From NCBI RefSeq assembly GCF_025244765.1, contig NZ_CP104209.1, forward strand, positions 1,673,501-1,737,500: 64,000 nucleotides of DNA, written 5' to 3'. The translations under genes and the position numbers were made by a program. The stretch's first letter is position 1. Each line of letters begins with the position of its first letter. This document shows, one piece after another, positions 8,745 to 17,056 of the stretch. Below the pieces are notes generated by a model. That model was not told the origin of the DNA and did not search any database. It saw only the letters and a list, made by a program, of their open reading frames with translations. This DNA comes from Empedobacter stercoris (GTDB lineage: Bacteria; Bacteroidota; Bacteroidia; Flavobacteriales; Weeksellaceae).

Positions 8745-10283
8745 ATGAATTTCAAGCATTACAATCAGCGTCAAACCGCACTTTTTCCTTATTCGTTTGA
8801 CGACTTAATTTCAGAAAAACATCCTGTTCGGGTAGTTGATCAAGTTGTAGAGTCCATTAATATCCAACCACTATTAAAAGCCTACAGTAAAGAAGGTAAT
8901 CCGGGTTATCATCCAAAAATGTTATTAAAGGTGATGATTTATGCTTATATGAGTAATGTTTATTCTTCACGAAAAATAGAGTTGGCTATCAGAGAAAACA
9001 TCAACTTTATGTGGCTTACGGGAATGAGCACTGTGGATCACAATACCATTAACCGATTTAGAAGTGATAAATTAAAAGATAGTTTTAAAGAAATCTTTAA
9101 ACAAGTGGTCATGATGCTGGCAGAGGAAGGATTGATTTCAATGAAACAAATTTATACCGATGGCACAAAAATAGAAGCTCAGGCAGGCAGATACACTTTT
9201 ATTTGGGGTAAAAGCATTAAAACCAACAAAGCTAAAATGCTTACTCAGTTAGAAGAATTGTGGAATTATGCTCAAAGTATATCTAATGATGACGATCCTG
9301 ATACCGAGCCACCTCAGTTCAAGGAAATCAGTCAGGAAGTTATCCAAAAAACCGTTGAACAGATAGATACCAAATTATCGGGTAATGAAAAAGCTTCCAA
9401 GAAATCTAAAGCAAAATTGCGTTACATCAAACAGAACTTTGAAAAAAATCTTCGGAAATATGAAGAACAGGAAGCTATTTTAGGCGGAAGAAACTCATAC
9501 AGTAAAACCGATCCTGATGCAACTTTTATGCGTATGAAAGAAGACCATATGCAAAACGGACAGTTAAAACCCGGTTACAACGCCCAAATATCAACAGAAA
9601 ACCAAATCATTATTAATTACACTTTACATCAAAACCCTACAGATACCAAAACTTTAAAGCCACACTTAGAAAATCTTAAAGAAACTTATGGGGCAGAAAT
9701 CTTTAAAAAAATAGAAAACATTACAGCCGATGCAGGCTATGGTAGCGAAGAGAACTACGATTACCTTGAAAAAGAAGAGCTGACCGCTTATGTGAAGTAC
9801 AATACTTTTGAAAAAGAACAAGATAAAAATTACCAAAAAAAGCACAAAACCTTTAGGAAAGAAAACCTTTATTACAACCAAGAAGAAGATTATTATGTGT
9901 GTCCGATTGGTCAGAAAATGCACAAAACCCATGAAAGCACAAAAACAACCCAAGCCGGATATATACAGCAATTATCGCATTATCAGGCTCAAAATTGCGA
10001 AGGATGTCCGCTGCGGGGAGTCTGCTTTAAAGCCAAGGGAAACCGAAGTATAGAACGCAATCATAACCTTGAAAGACATAAAGAAAAAATCAGGGAATTA
10101 CTCACAAGTCAAACGGGAATACAAAAAAGGAAACAACGCTCTGCCGATGTAGAGCCTGTATTTGCCCAAATGAAACACAACAACAATTTTAGAAGATTTT
10201 CGTTAAAAGGAATCCAAAAAACCGAGTTAGAATTCGGATTAATGGCTTTAGCACACAACTTAAGAAAGAAAATTGCTGCATAA
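8745..10283 (+). CDS. IS1182-family DDE transposase
   Basis: 512 residues, full length for the family. The N-terminal InsH/DUF772-type domain (MNFKHYNQRQTALFPYSFDD, HPKMLLKVMIYAYMSN, STVDHNTINRFR) recognises ends, and the DDE core shows YTDGTKIEA (first Asp, about residue 139), ITADAGYGSEENYDYL (second Asp, near 328) and ADVEPVFAQMKHNNNFRRF (Glu, near 472). A cysteine-rich insertion (CPIG, NCEGCPLRGVC) between the last two acidic residues is typical of IS1182. No frameshift or stop is seen, so the enzyme should be active. It cuts and rejoins DNA at the inverted repeats of the element. Confidence 0.95.
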   Translation: MNFKHYNQRQTALFPYSFDDLISEKHPVRVVDQVVESINIQPLLKAYSKEGNPGYHPKMLLKVMIYAYMSNVYSSRKIELAIRENINFMWLTGMSTVDHNTINRFRSDKLKDSFKEIFKQVVMMLAEEGLISMKQIYTDGTKIEAQAGRYTFIWGKSIKTNKAKMLTQLEELWNYAQSISNDDDPDTEPPQFKEISQEVIQKTVEQIDTKLSGNEKASKKSKAKLRYIKQNFEKNLRKYEEQEAILGGRNSYSKTDPDATFMRMKEDHMQNGQLKPGYNAQISTENQIIINYTLHQNPTDTKTLKPHLENLKETYGAEIFKKIENITADAGYGSEENYDYLEKEELTAYVKYNTFEKEQDKNYQKKHKTFRKENLYYNQEEDYYVCPIGQKMHKTHESTKTTQAGYIQQLSHYQAQNCEGCPLRGVCFKAKGNRSIERNHNLERHKEKIRELLTSQTGIQKRKQRSADVEPVFAQMKHNNNFRRFSLKGIQKTELEFGLMALAHNLRKKIAA

Positions 10284-10338
10284 GGGCAATTTTACCCTTT
10301 TCTAAAATGATGAAATTTTATTGGAAATTAATTCAAAT

Positions 10339-10377
10339 AAAAAAAACCGCCTCAAATTTTAATATTGAGACGGCTTC
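10339..10377 (-). terminator. Intrinsic terminator formed by right IS end
   Basis: Read on the minus strand, the right terminal repeat pairs CCGTCTCAA with TTGAGGCGG (one G-U pair) and is followed by eight U. It lies just downstream of the manC stop codon (10385), so it would terminate the manC transcript entering the element. Confidence 0.75.
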
Positions 10378-10384
10378 TTTTTAT

Positions 10385-11479
10385 TTAACAATATTTTTCG
10401 CCATTTTTTTGAAGTTTCAAATCACTAACATAGGATTTGATATTTTGCACATTACTGCGTGGACAAATTAATAAACCTTTATCCGAATTAATCACGACAT
10501 AGCTATCTAATCCGTCGACAATAATCGCCTTGTCTTCTGTTGAATAAATAAAATTATTCTTGGCATCATATCCAGAAAAGTGTTTGCACAATAATGTATT
10601 TTGATTATCGTCTTGATCTTCTCCTGTGTATTTATATTTTTCATTAATTGCAGACCAAGTCCCAATATCACTCCAACCAAATGTAGTAGGAATAACATAA
10701 ACATTATCTGCTTGCTCTAAAATACCTTTGTTGATTGATGTGACATCCAATGTTGTGTAAATAGGTTTTAGCGTTTCTGTATTTTGTAACGATTGATCAA
10801 GTTCAAAATACTTGTTCAATGTTTCGTACATAGAAGGTAAATGTTGTTGAAAAGCATACACAATACTTTCTACTGACCAAATAAGAATACCTGTGTTCCA
10901 AATAAATTCGCCACTTGTAATAAATGATTCAGCAAATTCTAAATCAGGTTTATCAATATAAGATTTCACTTTTTTTATAGGCGTGAGATTTTCTATAAAT
11001 TGAATATAACTATAATTAACATCTGGTCTTGTAGGTGCTACCCCTAAAGTGATTAATCGATTATTATCAGCATCCTCGAAAGCAATTTTCACTTTTTTAG
11101 AAAATTCTTCTTCATTAAATATAAAATGATCCGAAGGGGAAATAATCAATTTACCATTGGGATTAATTTGTTGAATCGTCATTGCTGCTAATAAATTACA
11201 CGCAGCAGTATTCATTACTCTTGGTTCAATAATAAAGTTAGCTTCATTAAATTCAGGTAATTGTTCTTCTACAATTTCTTTGTAATCTTGAATGGTAACA
11301 ATGAAAATATTTTCTTGAGGAACAACTTTTTTCAAACGATCATAGGTGAGTTGAATAAATGTTTTTCCAATTCCTAATAAATCATGAAATTGTTTTGGTT
11401 TTTTTATTGTGCTCAACGGCCATAATCTAACTCCTGTACCACTGGCAAGGATAACAGCATAATTATCTTTGTTATTCAT
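10385..11479 (-). CDS. manC: Mannose-1-phosphate guanylyltransferase
   Basis: 364 residues, the length of a single-domain GDP-mannose pyrophosphorylase (no isomerase domain). It makes GDP-mannose from mannose 1-phosphate and GTP for surface glycans. The nucleotide-binding start AVILASGTGVRLWPLSTIKKPKQF fits the family except that the first glycine of the usual GGxGxR is Ser. Later family segments are IISPSDHFIF (near residue 108), FIWNTGILIWS (near 185) and FGWSDIGTWSAI (near 262). The start overlaps the end of the sprT-like gene by 8 nt, so the two are co-transcribed. Confidence 0.9.
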   Translation of the reverse strand: MNNKDNYAVILASGTGVRLWPLSTIKKPKQFHDLLGIGKTFIQLTYDRLKKVVPQENIFIVTIQDYKEIVEEQLPEFNEANFIIEPRVMNTAACNLLAAMTIQQINPNGKLIISPSDHFIFNEEEFSKKVKIAFEDADNNRLITLGVAPTRPDVNYSYIQFIENLTPIKKVKSYIDKPDLEFAESFITSGEFIWNTGILIWSVESIVYAFQQHLPSMYETLNKYFELDQSLQNTETLKPIYTTLDVTSINKGILEQADNVYVIPTTFGWSDIGTWSAINEKYKYTGEDQDDNQNTLLCKHFSGYDAKNNFIYSTEDKAIIVDGLDSYVVINSDKGLLICPRSNVQNIKSYVSDLKLQKNGEKYC

Positions 11480-12077
11480 GATTGTTTTTAAATTTGTTTA
11501 CGGTAGCAGTTGCATTAATCAAATACCTTCTATTGGTTTTCAGCTCTAAACAAAGATACCTTAATTTTCTTTTGGATTCTTTTTTAAAGATCCTTTTTCC
11601 TATTGAAAAAATTGTGCCATCCTCTAAATCTTCTAAATAGACTTGAGTAGGATTTTTATCATCTATAATATATTTTGATACATTAATATCTGCACCTAAA
11701 CTTGCTTTTGGATGCTTCGCATGATGTATAATGTAAGGTCGCAATTCTTCGGGATAAACATGAAGTGATTCTAATAATAAATGTCCAAAAATGGTTTTCC
11801 ATTCTTTTCCATGCGGATTTATTTTTCGAGAATCAAACTGAACAAATGTTTTGAAATGTGCGACTTCATGTGTAAACACAAAAAAGAAAGCATAAGGATT
11901 GAGATCACCATTTACCGTAATTTGATGACGGTTATTTTCGAGCAATCTGCGATAATCTCCCAACTTTGTTTCTCTTCGTCTTGTAATTTTAAGTGTGATG
12001 AAGTGATTTTCTAACCATTTTTTCACGTACAAGTCTGCATTATGAGGGAGATAAGAAGTTAAATGTTCTAAATTCAC
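11472..12077 (-). CDS. SprT-like metalloprotease-fold protein
   Basis: About 201 residues. The zincin signature HEVAH (in FFVFTHEVAHFKTFV) and a downstream NPHGKEWK with a third His ligand identify the SprT/SPRTN fold; the C-terminal half (YRYLCLELKTNRRYLI-like) has no cysteine zinc ribbon. No in-frame ATG exists. GTG at 12077 is chosen because it gives a typical SprT N-terminus (NLEHLTSYLPHNADLYVKKWL); TTG at 12086 is the alternative. The bacterial family has no settled role; eukaryotic SPRTN cuts DNA-protein crosslinks, and a similar role here is only analogy. It heads the unit with manC and is divergent from mlaE by a very short spacer. Confidence 0.82.
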   Translation of the reverse strand: MNLEHLTSYLPHNADLYVKKWLENHFITLKITRRRETKLGDYRRLLENNRHQITVNGDLNPYAFFFVFTHEVAHFKTFVQFDSRKINPHGKEWKTIFGHLLLESLHVYPEELRPYIIHHAKHPKASLGADINVSKYIIDDKNPTQVYLEDLEDGTIFSIGKRIFKKESKRKLRYLCLELKTNRRYLINATATVNKFKNNHE

Positions 12078-12117
12078 ATTGTGCAAGATAAATAAAATGC
12101 CTTTCCAATAAAAATAT

Positions 12118-12125
12118 TAATTTTG
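12118..12125 (+). promoter_or_regulatory. -7 promoter box of mlaE
   Basis: TAATTTTG matches the Bacteroidota TAnnTTTG box. It ends only 5 nt before the mlaE ATG, so the transcript is likely leaderless or nearly so. No clear TTG -33 element is seen. Confidence 0.55.
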
Positions 12126-12130
12126 TCGTA

Positions 12131-12877
12131 ATGAAACTAATCGAAAATTTAGGGTCATACTTTATGCTTATGGGTAAAGTATTTAGCAAACCTCAAAAAT
12201 TGAGTGTTTTCTGGAAATTGACCGTTAGAGAAATATATGATTTAGGTGTAAATTCTGTCGGAATTGTAACCTTCATCTCTACATTTATGGGAGCTGTTGT
12301 AGCAATACAAATGGCTCAAAACTTTCAAGGAGCTGCTATTCCTGTTCCAGACGCTTACATTGGTTATGCAACCAAAGTAGTGTTGGTCTTAGAATTTGCT
12401 CCAACAATTATGTCGTTGATTTTAGTTGGTAAAGTTGGTTCGTATATCGCTTCGAGTATTGGAACAATGCGTGTTACCGAACAAATTGATGCATTAGATG
12501 TAATGGGAATCAATTCGGCAAACTTCTTGATTCTACCTAAAATTATTGCTTGTGTATTTTTTAATCCTTTATTGGTCATGATTTCAATTGGATTCGGGTT
12601 ATTAGGAGGTTATTACATTGGTGTTTTTACTAAACTATGGTCTGCAGCCGACTTTATCACTGGTTTACAAATGAATATGGCAACAAAATTGTTTGTATAT
12701 ACATTTGTCAAAACGATGGTATTCGCGTTTGTTATCGCAACAATTCCTGCATATTATGGGTATAATGTAAAAGGAGGATCTTTAGAAGTTGGACGTTCTG
12801 CAACAACAGCAGTTGTTTGGACATCTATCACAATTATTGTGATCAACTTAGTATTAACACAAACAATTTTGAGCTAA
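12131..12877 (+). CDS. mlaE: MlaE-type lipid ABC transporter permease
   Basis: 248 residues with about five to six membrane segments and the MlaE/YrbE family signature (VGIVTFISTFMGAVVAIQMA, GYATKVVLVLEFAPTIMSLILVGKVGSYIASSIGTMRVTEQIDALDVMGI). The family is the inner-membrane permease of the Mla phospholipid-transport system between inner and outer membranes. The stop TAA overlaps the ATG of the ATPase gene (TAATG). The MCE-domain subunit (MlaD) is not adjacent here, although Bacteroidota often encode it elsewhere. Signal of function is strong from both subunits being side by side. Confidence 0.92.
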   Translation: MKLIENLGSYFMLMGKVFSKPQKLSVFWKLTVREIYDLGVNSVGIVTFISTFMGAVVAIQMAQNFQGAAIPVPDAYIGYATKVVLVLEFAPTIMSLILVGKVGSYIASSIGTMRVTEQIDALDVMGINSANFLILPKIIACVFFNPLLVMISIGFGLLGGYYIGVFTKLWSAADFITGLQMNMATKLFVYTFVKTMVFAFVIATIPAYYGYNVKGGSLEVGRSATTAVVWTSITIIVINLVLTQTILS

Positions 12878-13644
12878 TGATTGAGATAAAAGAAATCAGA
12901 AAATCTTTTGATGCGATCGAAGTTTTAAAAGGTTTTTCGGTTACATTCGAAAAAGGAAAAGTAAGTTTAATCATTGGTCAAAGTGGTTCTGGAAAGACCG
13001 TTTTTCTTAAAAATTTAATTGGTTTATTTTCACCAACTTCTGGTCAAATTTTGTATGAAGGCGAAAATATGATCGAGTTCGATTACAAAGAAAAACAACG
13101 TTTACGCTCAGAAATTGGTGTCGTTTTCCAAGGTTCAGCTTTATATGACACGATGAATATCGTCGAAAATGTAAAGTTTCCTTTACAGATGTTTTCGGAT
13201 ATGTCGAATGCAGATGCAGAAAAACGTGCAAGAGAAGTATTAGATCGTGTTGAGATAGCACGAACAGCATTGAAAAAGTATCCTTCAGAAATTTCTGGAG
13301 GTATGCAAAAACGCGTTGCTATTGCACGCGCTATTGTAAATAATCCAAAGTATTTATTTGCCGATGAACCTAATTCGGGTTTAGATCCCAAAACAGCTTT
13401 GGTTATCGATCAATTAATTTATGATATTACGAAGGAATACAACACAACAACAGTTGTCAATACACATGATATGAACTCGGTAATGGAAATCGGCGATCAT
13501 ATTGTTTTCTTAAAAAATGGTTTCTTAGAATGGGAAGGAACAAAAGACGAAATTTTAGTCGCAGATAATCCAAATGTGATTGATTTTGTATATTCGTCAA
13601 ATCTCTTTAAGAAACTGAGAGAAGCTCTATTAAAAGAACAATAA
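12877..13644 (+). CDS. mlaF: MlaF-type ABC transporter ATPase
   Basis: 255 residues from the ATG at 12877, which shares one base with the mlaE stop; a longer open frame upstream is not used. It has Walker A IIGQSGSGKT (near residue 33), the signature SGGMQKRVAIARA (near 138), Walker B YLFADEPNSGLDP (near 158) and a switch His in NTHDM (near 194). It powers the MlaE permease for phospholipid movement across the envelope. The pair is co-transcribed and followed 22 nt later by an outer-membrane protein gene, which may read from the same transcript. Confidence 0.93.
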   Translation: MIEIKEIRKSFDAIEVLKGFSVTFEKGKVSLIIGQSGSGKTVFLKNLIGLFSPTSGQILYEGENMIEFDYKEKQRLRSEIGVVFQGSALYDTMNIVENVKFPLQMFSDMSNADAEKRAREVLDRVEIARTALKKYPSEISGGMQKRVAIARAIVNNPKYLFADEPNSGLDPKTALVIDQLIYDITKEYNTTTVVNTHDMNSVMEIGDHIVFLKNGFLEWEGTKDEILVADNPNVIDFVYSSNLFKKLREALLKEQ

Positions 13645-13666
13645 AATCAATTAAAATAAAAATTCT

Positions 13667-14281
13667 ATGAAAAAATTAATTTTAACAGTAATTGTTGGTT
13701 TAGCTGCCAATTTTGCAACAGCTCAAAATATTAATTTTGGTTTAAAAGCAGGTGCTGTTTTCAACACAGACAAAGGAGAAGTTTGGAGCGATGCAGGAAA
13801 TATTTTCAAAAAAGATGGTAAAGCTGCTACAGGATTTCAAGCTGGTGCTTTAGCTCGTGTTTCTTTGGCTGGTATTTACATCCAACCAGAATTATTGTAC
13901 ACACAATTCAAAAATGAATATAATGTATTAGATAAAAATGATAAACCTCAAGATATTGGTATTACAAAAAAACGTATGGATATTCCTGTAAACGTTGGAA
14001 AAAGATTTTTAGGAATCGCTCATGTGCAAGCAGGTCCAGTATTTTCTTATTACTTTGATGATAAATTATCTGTAAAAGAATTTACAACTGCAAAACAAGA
14101 CGAATTTAATGTCGGAATGCAAATTGGTGCTGGCGTAGAAGTTTCTAAATTATTATTCAATTTACGTTACGAATTTGGTTTAGGAAAAGTTGGTTCAGAA
14201 ATCGTAAATGGTAACAATAGAGAATTCAATACTGAAAATCGTCCACAAATGTTAAACTTAACAGTGGCATATTTATTCTAA
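13667..14281 (+). CDS. Outer-membrane beta-barrel protein (porin family)
   Basis: 204 residues with a signal peptide cut after FATAQ and an eight-strand-type barrel pattern: INFGLKAGAVFNTDK at the start, internal strands with alternating aromatics, and a C-terminal strand LNLTVAYLF ending in Phe, as expected for BAM insertion. It matches the OMP_b-brl_2 / PorT-like small barrels of Bacteroidota. The specific function is unknown. It begins 22 nt after mlaF, so it may be the third gene of that unit, though this is not proof of a link. Confidence 0.82.
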   Translation: MKKLILTVIVGLAANFATAQNINFGLKAGAVFNTDKGEVWSDAGNIFKKDGKAATGFQAGALARVSLAGIYIQPELLYTQFKNEYNVLDKNDKPQDIGITKKRMDIPVNVGKRFLGIAHVQAGPVFSYYFDDKLSVKEFTTAKQDEFNVGMQIGAGVEVSKLLFNLRYEFGLGKVGSEIVNGNNREFNTENRPQMLNLTVAYLF

Positions 14282-14303
14282 AAGGTTGTTTGTAAATAAA
14301 TTT

Positions 14304-14335
14304 ATTGGATATATTTGTCCCAAATTGTATTTTTG
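14304..14335 (+). promoter_or_regulatory. Promoter of the TPR-protein gene
   Basis: TTG at 14304-14306 and TATTTTTG at 14328-14335 are spaced 21 nt, matching the Bacteroidota -33/-7 arrangement. The start codon is 20 nt after the box. Confidence 0.6.
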
Positions 14336-14355
14336 CAACCTCGTAAATTATTAAA

Positions 14356-15063
14356 ATGGCAAAAAATAATAAAAAAGAAGAATTCGCGACAGAGCAATTC
14401 GTAGAAAAATTAGACAGAACAGCTTTCAACGTAGAGTTCTTTGTTGAAAAATATGCTAAAGCAATTGGTATTGGTTTAGGAGTAATTATTGTAGCTGTTT
14501 TAGGTTATTTTGCTTACTTAAAATTAGTCGTAGAACCTAAATCAGAAGATGCTTTCAAAGAAATGGTTCAAGCAGAACGTCTTTTTGATCAAGATTCTAT
14601 TAATGTAGCATTAAATGGTAGCGCTGGAAGTTTTCAAGGTTTACAACAAATAGTTGATGAATACGGAAATACAGATGCGGGTAATTTGGCTCGTTTTAAA
14701 GCGGCAAGTTCATATTATAAATTAGGAGATTATGCATCTGCTGTTAAATTATTAGAAGAATTTGATACAGATGACAACGTAATGTTAGCGCAAAAATATG
14801 GTATGTTAGGTAATGCATTAGTCGCTTCTAACAAATTAGAGGAAGGTTTACCTTACTATGTAAAAGCTGCTGAAGCAACAGAAGTTGAAACTTTACAATC
14901 GACATATTACACAAAAGCAGGTGAAATTGCAATGGAGTTAGGTAAAAATGCTGATGCATTAAAATATTTCCAAGCTTTGGAGGGTAAATATCCAAATGCA
15001 AACAATGGTGAAACAGCGAAGTTTATTGAGCGTTTAAAATACGCCTCTGAATCTGCGAAATAA
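14356..15063 (+). CDS. Membrane-anchored tetratricopeptide-repeat protein
   Basis: 235 residues: a charged cytoplasmic N-terminus, one membrane helix (about 37-57, IGIGLGVIIVAVLGYFAYL) and then TPR-like helical pairs (ASSYYKLGDYASAVKLLEEF, KYGMLGNALVASNKLEEGLPYYVKAAE, KAGEIAMELGKNADALKYFQALEGKYP). The overall plan is like YfgM/ancillary SecYEG TPR proteins of other bacteria, which help chaperone exported proteins, but that assignment is by layout only. It has its own promoter and a strong terminator just downstream. Confidence 0.78.
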   Translation: MAKNNKKEEFATEQFVEKLDRTAFNVEFFVEKYAKAIGIGLGVIIVAVLGYFAYLKLVVEPKSEDAFKEMVQAERLFDQDSINVALNGSAGSFQGLQQIVDEYGNTDAGNLARFKAASSYYKLGDYASAVKLLEEFDTDDNVMLAQKYGMLGNALVASNKLEEGLPYYVKAAEATEVETLQSTYYTKAGEIAMELGKNADALKYFQALEGKYPNANNGETAKFIERLKYASESAK

Positions 15064-15083
15064 TTCACTTTCAAAATAAGTAC

Positions 15084-15106
15084 AAGCCGAACAATTTGTT
15101 CGGCTT
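15084..15106 (+). terminator. Intrinsic terminator after the TPR gene
   Basis: AAGCCGAAC / GTTCGGCTT stem with a 5-nt loop, followed by TTTTT, 20 nt after the TPR-gene stop. Confidence 0.85.
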
Positions 15107-15176
15107 TTTTTATTGATACAAATCAAAGTTTATCCTAAATCATTTTTGTATTTTTACCCTTCAAATTAGAAACAAA

Positions 15177-15674
15177 ATGGCAACAGAAAATAAAAATTTA
15201 TCTCAATATAATAAAGCAGAATTACCAAATGTAGCGGGATCTAAATTTGCAATCATTACATCGGAATGGAATAATCATATTACATTTAATCTGCGTGATG
15301 GTGCAAAAGATACGTTGATCGATTTAGGTGCTAACCCTAATGATGTTACGTTGTACCAAGTTCCAGGTAGTTTCGAGTTGATTTATGGTGCAGATAAAGT
15401 CGCACAAACGCATCCAGATTTAGACGGAATCATTGTTGTAGGATGTGTTATTCGTGGTGCAACAGCGCATTTTGATTATGTTTGTCAAGGTGTAACACAA
15501 GGTGTGAAAGACTTAAATATTAAACACGATATGCCAATTATTTTTTGTGTATTAACCGACGAAAATGAACAACAATCAATTGATCGTTCTGGAGGAAAAC
15601 ATGGAAATAAAGGTATAGAAGCAGGTGTTGCAGCTGTTATGATGGCCGATATGAAAAAGAAATTAGGTAAATAA
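15177..15674 (+). CDS. ribH: 6,7-dimethyl-8-ribityllumazine synthase
   Basis: 165 residues, the standard lumazine-synthase length. It joins 5-amino-6-ribitylamino-uracil and 3,4-dihydroxy-2-butanone 4-phosphate in riboflavin synthesis. Diagnostic segments are ITSEWNNHIT (substrate loop), YQVPGSFELIYGADKVAQ (near residue 62), VIRGATAHFDYVCQGV with catalytic-site His (near 90) and PIIFCVLTDENEQQSIDRSGG (near 122). The gene stands alone between terminators or spacers rather than in a rib operon, and no FMN riboswitch is visible upstream. Confidence 0.95.
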   Translation: MATENKNLSQYNKAELPNVAGSKFAIITSEWNNHITFNLRDGAKDTLIDLGANPNDVTLYQVPGSFELIYGADKVAQTHPDLDGIIVVGCVIRGATAHFDYVCQGVTQGVKDLNIKHDMPIIFCVLTDENEQQSIDRSGGKHGNKGIEAGVAAVMMADMKKKLGK

Positions 15675-15700
15675 TCTCTTTTATATCTAAAACTTTTTCA

Positions 15701-16441
15701 ATGCCAATTGCAGAAGATTTTCAATCTATTTTTATAAAGAATTGGGAAATTTATTTCTCTCAATGTGATCCGACTGGAAAAATGAAATTGACAGAAATGG
15801 CAAATCTTTTTCAGTTAACAGCTTCTGAACATGCCATTAAAGGTGGTTTAGGCTTTTTCGATTTGCAACAGTACAATCAATCTTGGGTAATGAATCGACT
15901 TCGAATTGAAATTGATGAATTGCCTTCTTGGACAGATTTTGTTGAAGTAAAAACATGGATTGAAGTGTTGAAAGGAGCTAAATCTATTCGTGATTTTACA
16001 ATCGAGAAAAATGGTAAAAAGTTGATTGGAGCATCAAGTTTATGGGCAGTTTTTAATACTGTAAAACGCCGCCCTGATCTTCTTCAAATTGATTCATCTC
16101 ATATTGAACGATTTCCTGATTTGAAACCTACAAAATTGGAAAACAATGTTTTGACCAGCAATTTTGAAGCTACAGAAATTATACATTATAAAGTTCAATT
16201 CTCGGATTTAGATATTGTAAAACATGCCAATAATACCAAATATTTGGAATGGTGTCTCAATACAATCGATACGAATATAATGTTAGAACATCGCATTAAA
16301 GCGATTGATATGAATTTCTTGAAAGAATTAAGTTTAGATGACGAAATCGAAATTCAGAAATTAGAAACAGAGAAGTTGATTCAGTTTAAAATTGTCAATC
16401 AAGAGAAAATAAACTTTGTTTGTCAATTAGAGTTGAAATAA
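15701..16441 (+). CDS. Acyl-ACP thioesterase-type hotdog protein
   Basis: 246 residues with two hotdog folds, as in the FatA/FatB-like acyl-ACP thioesterases of bacteria. The first hotdog starts with WEIYFSQCDPTGKMKLTEMANLFQLTASEHA and contains WVMNRLRIEIDELPSWTDFVEVKTWI; the second starts at YKVQFSDLDIVKHANNTKYLEWCLN, where a catalytic Asn-His style segment (HANNTKYLEW) is conserved. The product would release fatty acids from ACP and so shape lipid chain length. It starts 26 nt after ribH and may share its transcript, with no known functional link. Confidence 0.85.
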   Translation: MPIAEDFQSIFIKNWEIYFSQCDPTGKMKLTEMANLFQLTASEHAIKGGLGFFDLQQYNQSWVMNRLRIEIDELPSWTDFVEVKTWIEVLKGAKSIRDFTIEKNGKKLIGASSLWAVFNTVKRRPDLLQIDSSHIERFPDLKPTKLENNVLTSNFEATEIIHYKVQFSDLDIVKHANNTKYLEWCLNTIDTNIMLEHRIKAIDMNFLKELSLDDEIEIQKLETEKLIQFKIVNQEKINFVCQLELK

Positions 16442-16471
16442 CATATTTTTATTAAACAGAATTATAACAAT

Positions 16472-16497
16472 AAAAAGGTTTCAATCGAAACCTTTTT
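16472..16497. terminator. Bidirectional intrinsic terminator
   Basis: Perfect stem AAAAAGGTTTC / GAAACCTTTTT with loop AATC between the convergent thioesterase and NlpE-like genes. Confidence 0.85.
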
Positions 16498-16501
16498 TAA
16501 T

Positions 16502-16957
16502 TTATTCTTTTATCAAAACAAACTGAATAGAATCTGCCGTTTCAATCTTCTTTTGATTTTTATCCAATTGTCTTATCTTTCCTTCTTCAACCAAAAAAGC
16601 ATTCGGAACATTTGCGATTTCTGGTAAAACAATTGTTTTTCCATCTTCTTTCAATTGAAAAACCCCAGTTGTCATCACTGCATAATTATCTATTCCTAAA
16701 CGTTTAGTCGCATACACATAACCATTATTTGGCAATAATTTAATCTCCATTTCAACCTCTTTACAATCTTTTTCAAAACAAGGTAAAGTCCCTTTATAAA
16801 TTCCATCAAATTGAATCGAATTTTCCATTGATAAAGTATCCATTTTCAAGGAATCATTTGCATTTTCTACTTCTTTATTCACCGACTCTGTTTCGTTTTT
16901 ACAACTTGACACAACGAAAGCTGCGATTGTAAATGTGGCTAAAAATATTTTTTTCAT
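16502..16957 (-). CDS. NlpE-like lipoprotein
   Basis: 151 residues. The signal peptide ends in the lipobox VSSC, so it is a lipoprotein. The mature part contains FDGIYKGTLPCFEKDCKEVEMEIKLL, which matches the NlpE N-terminal domain pattern (YxGxLPCxxC, then a strand). In other bacteria NlpE binds copper/senses surface stress through its CxxC-like pair; here the two cysteines are separated by four residues (PCFEKDC) instead of two. It probably belongs to the NlpE-N family; a signalling role is unproven. Confidence 0.78.
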   Translation of the reverse strand: MKKIFLATFTIAAFVVSSCKNETESVNKEVENANDSLKMDTLSMENSIQFDGIYKGTLPCFEKDCKEVEMEIKLLPNNGYVYATKRLGIDNYAVMTTGVFQLKEDGKTIVLPEIANVPNAFLVEEGKIRQLDKNQKKIETADSIQFVLIKE

Positions 16958-17000
16958 CTTTTAGAATTTAAGTTAAAGGTAAGTAAATTTTAACCAAAAA

Positions 17001-17030
17001 AAATCCTTCCGAATATTTTCAGAAGGATTT
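17001..17030 (-). terminator. Intrinsic terminator after ndk
   Basis: AAATCCTTC / GAAGGATTT stem with a 12-nt loop; on the minus strand it is followed by a T-run, 26 nt after the ndk stop. Confidence 0.75.
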
Positions 17031-17056
17031 ATATGATGTTTTATAATCTTATTCGA

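Larger units (their letters stand above)
8624..10377 (+). mobile_element. IS1182-family insertion sequence, apparently intact
   Basis: About 1.75 kb carrying one transposase gene. The two ends are imperfect inverted repeats: left GAAGCTGTCTCAAAACT at 8624 and, read inwards on the minus strand from 10377, GAAGCCGTCTCAATATT. Similarity continues a few bases outward (AATAAA(A)AGAAGC), so the exact boundaries could be off by several bases, and no clear target duplication is visible. It sits in the gap between two convergent genes without breaking either. Base use in the transposase is somewhat richer in G+C than its neighbours, in line with recent arrival. Confidence 0.85.

Noticed and set aside
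12817..12876. Longer mlaF-frame N-terminus starting inside mlaE
   Set aside because: It would overlap mlaE by 60 bases and add a non-conserved tail; ATG at 12877 gives the exact ABC ATPase start.
12131..14281. Complete Mla system in one unit
   Set aside because: Only permease and ATPase are present; the following barrel is not an MCE (MlaD) protein, so a full system is not claimed here.
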